Source: Flavobacterium psychrophilum
GTDB lineage: Bacteria > Bacteroidota > Bacteroidia > Flavobacteriales > Flavobacteriaceae
DNA: 19,074 nucleotides
Direction: 5' to 3'
NCBI GenBank assembly: GCA_945897545.1
Contig: CAMDGJ010000027.1
Location: forward strand, 1-19,074
Below the pieces are notes generated by a model. The model saw only the letters and a list, made by a program, of their open reading frames with translations, was not told the origin of the DNA and made no database searches. Positions 14,566 through 19,074 of this stretch are shown in pieces. The translations under genes were made by a program, and so were the position numbers. How positions within the stretch are numbered: position 1 is the first letter of the stretch; each line of letters opens with the position of its first letter.

Positions 14566-15792
14566 ATGCTTAGAACAGGGCTTCGCCGATATATTAATAA
14601 TTTTAAAGGTTTCAGTCGCGAGATATGGATTCTTGCGATAATTACTTTTATCAACAGAGCGGGCACGATGGTTTTGCCTTTTTTGTCTAAATATTTAAAG
14701 GAAAATTTACATTTTACTTATGGTGAAGTGGGATGGATTATGGTTTCCTTTGGCTTGGGTTCAATGCTGGGCTCTTGGCTTGGAGGCAAATTGACCGATA
14801 AAATTGGTTTTTATAAAATAATGATTTTTAGCCTTTTTACTAGTGGAATTCTTTTTTTTATCCTGCAATACATCACTAGTTTTTCGGGATTATGTATTGG
14901 GATGTTTACTATAATGGCAATTGCAGATATGTTTCGTCCTGCCATGTTTGTCTCGCTTAGCGTTTATGCAAAACCCGAAAACAGAGTTCGTACCCTGACA
15001 TTAGTACGTTTAGCAGTCAATCTTGGATTTGCAGCCGGACCTACTTTAGGAGGGTTAATTATTTTAGGGCTGGGCTATCAAGGTTTGTTTTGGGTCGATG
15101 GCAGTACTTGCATCTTAGCTATTTCAATTTTTGCATTGACAGTCAAAGAGAAAAAAAGAATTCCGCTTACAACAAGCGAATTAGAAGCAAAAATTAACAG
15201 AAAATCCATTTATAAAGACCGACCTTTTTGGTTACTTTTGTTTACACTTTTTATCATTGCGATGGTATTTTTCCAAATATTTACCACACTACCTTTATAT
15301 CATCACGAAAAATTTGGCCTCACAGAAGTACAAACGGGATTGCTTCTTTCTTTAAATGGTTTTTTAGTTTTCTTACTAGAAATGCCTATTGTAGGCCGAA
15401 TTGAAAGAAAAAAAATCAATAAAATTAAAATCATTTTGTATGGCGCATTATGTTGCTCATTAGGATATTTCATCTTACTTTTTGACTCTTGGGTCATTAT
15501 TTTAGGAGTTAGTATAGTTTTACTCACCTTTGGAGAAATCTTTGCATTCCCTTTTTCGAATGCTGTAGCTCTAGACCGAGCACCAAAAGGTCAAGAAGGG
15601 CAATATATGGGTTTATTTACGATGAGTTTTAGCCTAGCGCATATAGCTTGTTCCAAAACTGGATTGGATATAATATCTCATTTTGGCTATAAAACCAATT
15701 GGATTGTTATGGGTTCTTTAGGAATGCTAGCTGTTTTTTGTTGTGTTTGGTTACAGCGACTTTTAAAGGCAGAAAACATTCAAGCCAACTGA
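14566..15792 (+). CDS. Major facilitator superfamily (MFS) transporter, drug-efflux-like
   Basis: 408 residues with 12 predicted spans. Motif A between spans 2 and 3 appears as GGKLTDKIGFYKIM. Span 5 holds VRLAVNLGFAAGPTLGGLII, the motif C-like region typical of drug/H+ antiporters. A central cytoplasmic loop (about residues 180-220, VKEKKRIPLTTSELEAKINR) separates the two six-helix halves. Together these suggest a proton-driven exporter; the substrate is unknown. The in-frame TTG at 14491 would add 25 residues, but they overlap the promoter element and lack the usual MFS N-terminus, so I chose ATG 14566. Ends 25 bp before a 47-residue protein gene. Confidence 0.85.
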   Translation: MLRTGLRRYINNFKGFSREIWILAIITFINRAGTMVLPFLSKYLKENLHFTYGEVGWIMVSFGLGSMLGSWLGGKLTDKIGFYKIMIFSLFTSGILFFILQYITSFSGLCIGMFTIMAIADMFRPAMFVSLSVYAKPENRVRTLTLVRLAVNLGFAAGPTLGGLIILGLGYQGLFWVDGSTCILAISIFALTVKEKKRIPLTTSELEAKINRKSIYKDRPFWLLLFTLFIIAMVFFQIFTTLPLYHHEKFGLTEVQTGLLLSLNGFLVFLLEMPIVGRIERKKINKIKIILYGALCCSLGYFILLFDSWVIILGVSIVLLTFGEIFAFPFSNAVALDRAPKGQEGQYMGLFTMSFSLAHIACSKTGLDIISHFGYKTNWIVMGSLGMLAVFCCVWLQRLLKAENIQAN

Positions 15793-15817
15793 TAATTCAT
15801 TACTTAAAAAAAAATCT

Positions 15818-15961
15818 ATGTTCAAAATTCTAGCCCAAATCAACAGATTTCTCCTTCCCAGTTTTACTAAAAATGGGTTGGATATTACCAAAGCCAAGAA
15901 ATGGCAAATGGCAATCCTAGGTTATCGGTATTATGTAACTATAAGAGCATTAGATCGTTGA
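15818..15961 (+). CDS. 47-residue basic protein
   Basis: Begins MFKILAQINRFLLPSFTKNG and ends YYVTIRALDR. Predicted helical, with a net positive charge (Lys/Arg throughout) and a central WQMAILGYRYYVT segment. I recall similar short proteins of about 45-50 residues with this ILAxINxxLLPS...W.YY pattern in Flavobacteriaceae, some labelled SsrA-binding protein, a label that does not suit so short a chain. Clean ATG after an A-rich leader, 25 bp after the MFS gene and so possibly co-transcribed. Function unknown. Confidence 0.62.
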   Translation: MFKILAQINRFLLPSFTKNGLDITKAKKWQMAILGYRYYVTIRALDR

Positions 15962-16022
15962 TTTTAGATCTCAGATTGTAAATTTCGGAAGGAGAAAAAA
16001 GAATATTTTTTTGATTTTAGAT

Positions 16023-16052
16023 TTGTAAGATTACAAAAATTGTCTATATTTG
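16023..16052 (+). promoter_or_regulatory. Promoter of tRNA-Arg (TTG-N19-TATATTTG)
   Basis: TTG at 16023-16025, exactly 19 bp spacer, TATATTTG at 16045-16052: a perfect Bacteroidota housekeeping promoter. The tRNA begins 14 bp after it. Confidence 0.82.
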
Positions 16053-16065
16053 CACTCACAAAAAT

Positions 16066-16139
16066 GGCCACGTGGCGCAACTGAATAGCGCACTTGATTA
16101 CGGCTCAAGAGGTTGCTGGTTTGAATCCAGCCGCGGTCA
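16066..16139 (+). tRNA. tRNA-Arg (anticodon ACG)
   Basis: 74 nt cloverleaf. The acceptor stem GGCCACG pairs with CGCGGTC with one A-C mismatch and one G-U pair. The D stem is GCGC/GCGC with a 9-nt loop. The anticodon stem CTTGA/TCAAG encloses loop TTACGGC, anticodon ACG (Arg, CGN codons after conversion of A34 to inosine). The variable loop is 5 nt and the T stem GCTGG/CCAGC has loop TTTGAAT. The CCA end is not encoded (ACGA follows). The D loop has GA in place of the usual G18G19 and the T loop has T in place of C56, so the tertiary 19-56 pair would be A-U instead of G-C. Confidence 0.93.
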
Positions 16140-16159
16140 CGAATAAATACTATTGTAGG

Positions 16160-16192
16160 AAAAAACGCCAATATCGCTTGAGCGTTTTTTTT
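16160..16192 (+). terminator. Terminator after tRNA-Arg
   Basis: AAAAAACGC (16160-16168) pairs with GCGTTTTTT (16182-16190), followed by more T. A small inner hairpin CGCTTGAGCG (16175-16184) offers an alternative fold. Confidence 0.72.
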
Positions 16193-16206
16193 GTTAATAG
16201 TATTTT

Positions 16207-16332
16207 CAAAGCGGAGCTTTGCTGGATGTTGGGGAGTAAAATCTAGTCAAGGTCACAAATAAAAAAAACTCTAAAGAAATCAAGTTTGCTTGAAATTTTT
16301 AGAGTTTTTCTTTTTTTCAAAGCTGTGCTTTG
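16207..16332 (+). repeat. Second, decayed copy of tRNA-Arg 3' end, terminator and palindrome
   Basis: The tRNA unit ends with AATCCAGCCGCGGTCACGAA (16124-16143) followed by TAAA. At 16240-16263 stands AATCTAGTCAAGGTCACAAA plus TAAA, 19 of 24 bases identical. TTGCTGG from the T stem recurs at 16219-16225. After each copy come a terminator and the palindrome CAAAGCNNNGCTTTG (16207-16221, 16318-16332). The offsets (106, 116, 111 bp) fit one tandem duplication followed by small indels. No functional tRNA can fold from the second copy. Confidence 0.6.
16264..16317. terminator. Bidirectional terminator between tRNA-Arg and the metzincin gene
   Basis: AAAAACTCTAAA (16264-16275) pairs with TTTAGAGTTTTT (16298-16309). 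An inner CAAG/CTTG extends the stem, and both sides carry A or T runs. It lies between the tRNA (+) and the convergent protease gene (-). Confidence 0.75.
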
Positions 16333-16379
16333 TTTTTATATGAAACCAATTTATATCAAAAGTAAGCTCTCAATATTTT

Positions 16380-17411
16380 TTAGTTTACAGGCCAATTTGC
16401 CCAAATACTACAGTGGCCTGCTCTATCAGTTTCTTTAATATTTCTATTTCCTATAGTATATCCAGCATTCATTAAAGCATAAGGAGCAAAATGAATGCTT
16501 CCATTTTTTGTTGCAAATGCACTACCAAAATGACCTTGACTAAGACTATGCCCTACTTCATGGAGAACTACAGTTTCAAAATCAAAAATACCATTGCCTC
16601 TAACATCATTAGGTAAGTCTTTCCAATTATACCCTTCATTGATGTAAATTTCGCTAATAGCTGTATCATATTTTCCATTCTGGTCAATATCTGTAGGTAT
16701 ACCGTTATCATCCCATATAAAAGTAAAAGTAACACCCAATACGTTATTACCTGGCCCAAATATAGCATTGAAGAAATCTGGAGATGCTATACCTGCATGC
16801 AGAATAGTCCCAGGAATATAGCCATCAAAACCTCCAATTCCAACAAAAAATTGTACAAGACCTACGTCTCCATAATCATTTACTGAAGTTGTTCCTATAT
16901 TCAATAATCTTAAGCCTTTAGAACAGCTAGCGGCATCCCAAGTATTCATTGCACTAATAATTGCGGATTCAGTCGCAGCTTTAGGCATACCCGAAGATGT
17001 TCCCAATTCTATTCCATCAATCCAATACGGAACATCTGTACCTGGTATTGCATTTCTAGGATCATTAGGGACCCAGTCTGAAGATAATTGTTTATTTCCT
17101 CTATCATTAAAAAACACAGTGTTGCCGGCTCCCTCGGCTACTATAAAATCTATCTTTTGGATTTGAAGATTAGACCCCTTTAATGCCATGTTTGCATTGC
17201 TCAACCATCCCTCAATACTTCCCTCTTTTTGGTTAGATGCCATTCGCGAATATCCATTAGTAGTGTTTAATTTAATTTTAGTTAAATTAAGTTCTTCTAA
17301 TTTATTGACTTTCGAAGATTCAGCAACGGAAGACATTTCATCTTTCTGGCATCCAACGAAAAGTAATAAAAGGATAGTGAAATAACTGATTGATTTTTTA
17401 AAATTTCTCAT
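16380..17411 (-). CDS. Lipoprotein metalloprotease, metzincin-like (HEVGHSLSQGH)
   Basis: 343 residues. The N-terminus is a lipoprotein signal with lipobox LFVGC (Cys21), so the mature protein is membrane-anchored. The zinc site is HEVGHSLSQGH at 284-294: HExxHxxxxxH with His284, His288 and His294 as ligands and Glu285 as catalytic base. A Met-turn-like ALMNAGY follows about 20 residues later. The spacing fits metzincins (M10/M43-like), but the usual Gly at motif position 8 is Ser. Residues about 22-110 look like a pro-region. The stretch DIDQNGKYDTAISEIYIN may be a calcium-type loop. Stands alone between tRNA-Arg and a pseudogene. I infer a secreted endopeptidase; its substrate is unknown. 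Confidence 0.78.
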   Translation of the reverse strand: MRNFKKSISYFTILLLLFVGCQKDEMSSVAESSKVNKLEELNLTKIKLNTTNGYSRMASNQKEGSIEGWLSNANMALKGSNLQIQKIDFIVAEGAGNTVFFNDRGNKQLSSDWVPNDPRNAIPGTDVPYWIDGIELGTSSGMPKAATESAIISAMNTWDAASCSKGLRLLNIGTTSVNDYGDVGLVQFFVGIGGFDGYIPGTILHAGIASPDFFNAIFGPGNNVLGVTFTFIWDDNGIPTDIDQNGKYDTAISEIYINEGYNWKDLPNDVRGNGIFDFETVVLHEVGHSLSQGHFGSAFATKNGSIHFAPYALMNAGYTIGNRNIKETDRAGHCSIWANWPVN

Positions 17412-17681
17412 AATTGGTTTGTTTTAGTTTATAATAATTGTTTTTGATAATTAATTAATATTAAATAATTAGGTTACAAAAGTTACTACAAGGGGTTTAG
17501 AAAACAGATTTACAAAAATAAAAAATGGGGAGTTTTATGAAAATAAAGGGTTAAACTTTATTGTTGTCAAATATACAAATAAAATCTCATTAAACTAATT
17601 TAAATACTGATTTTTAGATGTTTACATTAAAATTACTAAAATATAACTAAGCTGATCGATGTAAAACATACATTCTAATAA

Positions 17682-17879
17682 ATGACCCTAAAGCAAAGCC
17701 TCGAGGATTTTGATTACGGAAGAGTATGGTTAGATGGCGAAGACTCCCAAAAATGGCATCAATCCATTGGCGGTGGAATCTAGCTTAATGGACTGAATGC
17801 AATTACAGGACGAATTACCTATTTCAAAAGTGCTGACGATCGCGCTAGAATCACCTTCGGTTTAGTGTACGACTTTTAG
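17682..17879 (+). pseudogene. Decayed C-terminus of an outer-membrane beta-barrel protein
   Basis: In one frame, 17682-17879 encodes 65 residues broken by a single in-frame TAG at 17781. It begins MTLKQSLEDFDYGRVWLDGE, continues with KWHQSIGGGI-stop-LNGLNAITGRITYF, and ends FGLVYDF. A last strand ending in phenylalanine and the GRITYF strand are typical of BamA/TamA-like or metallophosphoesterase-linked barrels in Flavobacterium; the stop falls where a Trp (TGG) would be expected (GGGxWLN). The rest of the gene is gone: 17412-17681 is AT-rich and shows nothing codable. Its last 18 bp overlap the convergent lipoprotein gene. Confidence 0.6.
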
Positions 17880-18737
17880 TGATGCAAGTCTGACTTCATA
17901 CATATTTCCGCCTACTTTTTTGGCCTTTTCATCGGCAATAATCAAGCTTTTATTGTTCTTGAAACAAATGGCTTCTTTTTGTGAAATATAATTCAATTCA
18001 AATTGGGTTTGTGTTCCTTTTAGAAAGTCATCTCCTGTAAAATTCTCGAACAAAACAATTTTATCATGAGACAAAAGTGCTACTTTTGAAGCATCAGGAC
18101 TTATCGTTGCAGCAGTAATTAAGCAATGGTCGTCGTCACAGGTTTTAAATTCTCCCATCAAAATAGCTTGATACAAACCTGCTTTATTTGGAATTTTATA
18201 TAAAAATGCGGTACCGTCAAATTCTTTGCTTCTGTTTTTGGTAAAGAGGTAAAAATTATTATTGAACTCAAAAAAACCTTCCACATCAAAGAACAGGGCA
18301 GTACTTTTGGGTGGAAATTCTTTTTGTTCGGGATAAAAAAAGGAAATTTTATAATCAGGAATAGCAATTTTCTGATGCAATGCGCTTTTGTGTATTTTGT
18401 AAATGCATAAATCTGTGCGAATATTGTCATTGTTCCCAAAATCGCCAATATATAGATTTCCTTCAGCATCTTTTGTAATATCTTCCCAATCTATATTGAA
18501 GGTGTTTTTTATTGTTATTGTCTCCTCAACAGTACTTTTCTCGGCATTCAAACCATATATTTTATTGGAATTACCGCTATCTTCCAAAGTCCAAAATAAA
18601 TTATCCTCATCCGTATAAATAATTCCGGAAACTTCTTTGAGGTTGTTGGGTAACTGATACATTTCGATAAGTGTTTCAGACGCATTCTGGCAGGCAAATA
18701 AAATAAAAGCAATCGCAACAGAACCAAACTTTTTCAT
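17862..18737 (-). CDS. Lipoprotein with beta-propeller-like repeats
   Basis: 291 residues. Lipobox LFAC near residue 16 after MKKFGSVAIAFI, so a membrane-anchored lipoprotein. The body is beta-rich, with repeated blade-like stretches: SGIIYTDEDNLFWTLEDSGN, DWEDITKDAEGNLYIGDFGN, FFDVEGFFEFNNNFYLFTKN, and ISPDASKVALLSHDKIVLFE. These resemble propeller proteins of the SdiA-regulated/phytase-like type, and the DWEDI...DFGNN pair recurs in such Bacteroidota proteins. The function is unknown. An upstream ATG at 18758 would add 7 residues, but it overlaps a TANNTTTG element, so ATG 18737 is preferred. Its 3' end overlaps the barrel remnant by 18 bp. Confidence 0.72.
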   Translation of the reverse strand: MKKFGSVAIAFILFACQNASETLIEMYQLPNNLKEVSGIIYTDEDNLFWTLEDSGNSNKIYGLNAEKSTVEETITIKNTFNIDWEDITKDAEGNLYIGDFGNNDNIRTDLCIYKIHKSALHQKIAIPDYKISFFYPEQKEFPPKSTALFFDVEGFFEFNNNFYLFTKNRSKEFDGTAFLYKIPNKAGLYQAILMGEFKTCDDDHCLITAATISPDASKVALLSHDKIVLFENFTGDDFLKGTQTQFELNYISQKEAICFKNNKSLIIADEKAKKVGGNMYEVRLASLKVVH

Positions 18738-18755
18738 TGACTTCAGATTTATCAC

Positions 18756-18763
18756 CAAAAATA
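18756..18763 (-). promoter_or_regulatory. -7 promoter element (TATTTTTG) of the propeller lipoprotein gene
   Basis: Perfect TANNTTTG on the - strand, 18 bp before ATG 18737. It overlaps the alternative ATG at 18758, which supports the shorter start. No clear -33 TTG. Confidence 0.45.
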
Positions 18764-18902
18764 GTATTTAAATCGAAATGATTTCAGAGATACTCCTTTC
18801 CGTATAACTTTATAATGGTTAGTATTTTTACTGTTTAGTAATATCAATAATAAAATCAGTTTTAATAGACAGTTTTAATTTTCGTCCTCCCCATATTTTG
18901 TA

Positions 18903-18910
18903 TAGTTTTG
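18903..18910 (+). promoter_or_regulatory. -7 promoter element (TAGTTTTG) of the pentapeptide-repeat gene
   Basis: Perfect TANNTTTG, 36 bp before the ATG at 18947. No -33 TTG at ideal spacing. Confidence 0.4.
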
Positions 18911-18946
18911 TTTTTTAGTTTGCTCAAGCCATTTTAAATTCTATTT

Positions 18947-19074
18947 ATGACTCAATATTTCCTTGACATTGATTACAACAACCTCATTTATAGCGAACAA
19001 GAAGTCAATTTAAAGGAATTTGAATGCTGCACCTTCAATGCTTGCGATTTCACAGATTGCAATTTTATTGGAGT
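18947..19074 (+). CDS. Pentapeptide-repeat protein (partial, 5' end)
   Basis: Only 42 codons are in the window. It begins MTQYFLDIDYNNLIYSEQEV; from residue 22 the chain enters five-residue repeats with F or L at the centre: LKEFECC, TFNAC, DFTDC, NFIG. These build the right-handed quadrilateral helix of pentapeptide proteins. Several members mimic DNA or bind gyrase, but most, including short Bacteroidota forms, have no known role. The reading frame is open to the window edge. Confidence 0.72.
   Translation, partial: MTQYFLDIDYNNLIYSEQEVNLKEFECCTFNACDFTDCNFIG

Noticed and set aside
16124..16263. attL/attR pair of an integrated element at the tRNA 3' end
   Set aside because: The two 3'-end copies are only 116 bp apart, enclose no integrase, and the accompanying terminators and palindromes are duplicated too, so tandem duplication explains more.
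18158..18469. 103-codon frame on the - strand in another phase of the propeller lipoprotein gene
   Set aside because: The overlapping frame encodes a lipoprotein signal and blade-like repeats; this one is a shadow of it.

Overview
The window is about 19 kb of AT-rich chromosomal DNA from a member of the Bacteroidota, almost certainly family Flavobacteriaceae and most likely Flavobacterium or a close relative. Evidence: a fused ResB/CcsA-type cytochrome c biogenesis gene, DUF2520, DUF2911 and DUF1684 proteins, Bacteroidota-type promoters (TTG-N19-TANNTTTG, perfect in front of the tRNA), few Shine-Dalgarno sequences, and short-period intergenic repeats familiar from flavobacteria. Assignments rest on reading the sequence and on recalled family features; no database search was made.

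Left part (1-4640). The 5' end of ccsBA leaves the window leftward. On the + strand follow a DUF2520 Rossmann protein overlapping a KdsC-like phosphatase, a PIN-type toxin-antitoxin pair, a beta-phosphoglucomutase-like HAD phosphatase behind an array of 7-bp repeats, and a secreted DUF2911 protein. A perfect 17-bp hairpin at 4589-4627 closes this block and also faces the convergent block.

Middle part (4640-14440), all on the - strand. In transcription order: two tandem DUF1684 proteins, a TatD-family hydrolase whose last 13 codons come from a palindromic repeat element, tRNA t6A dehydratase (TcdA), a UbiA-family prenyltransferase, Maf, a small MscS channel, a secreted PIG-L deacetylase, a 35-residue single-span membrane protein not previously called, and a Na+/solute symporter 3 bp behind it. 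Several genes start directly after 7-bp repeat arrays.

Right part (14440-19074). An MFS exporter and a 47-residue basic protein lie on the + strand. Then comes tRNA-Arg(ACG) with a strong promoter and terminator, followed by a decayed copy of its own 3' half, terminator and flanking palindrome. A metzincin-like lipoprotein protease and a beta-propeller-like lipoprotein lie on the - strand, separated by the decayed C-terminus of an outer-membrane beta-barrel protein. A pentapeptide-repeat gene runs off the right edge.

Most genes are housekeeping or envelope functions. I see no prophage, transposase, CRISPR array or clear defence island. The best leads are the symporter's small partner, the repeat-captured tatD terminus, the tRNA duplication scar, and the 7-bp arrays that abut start codons.
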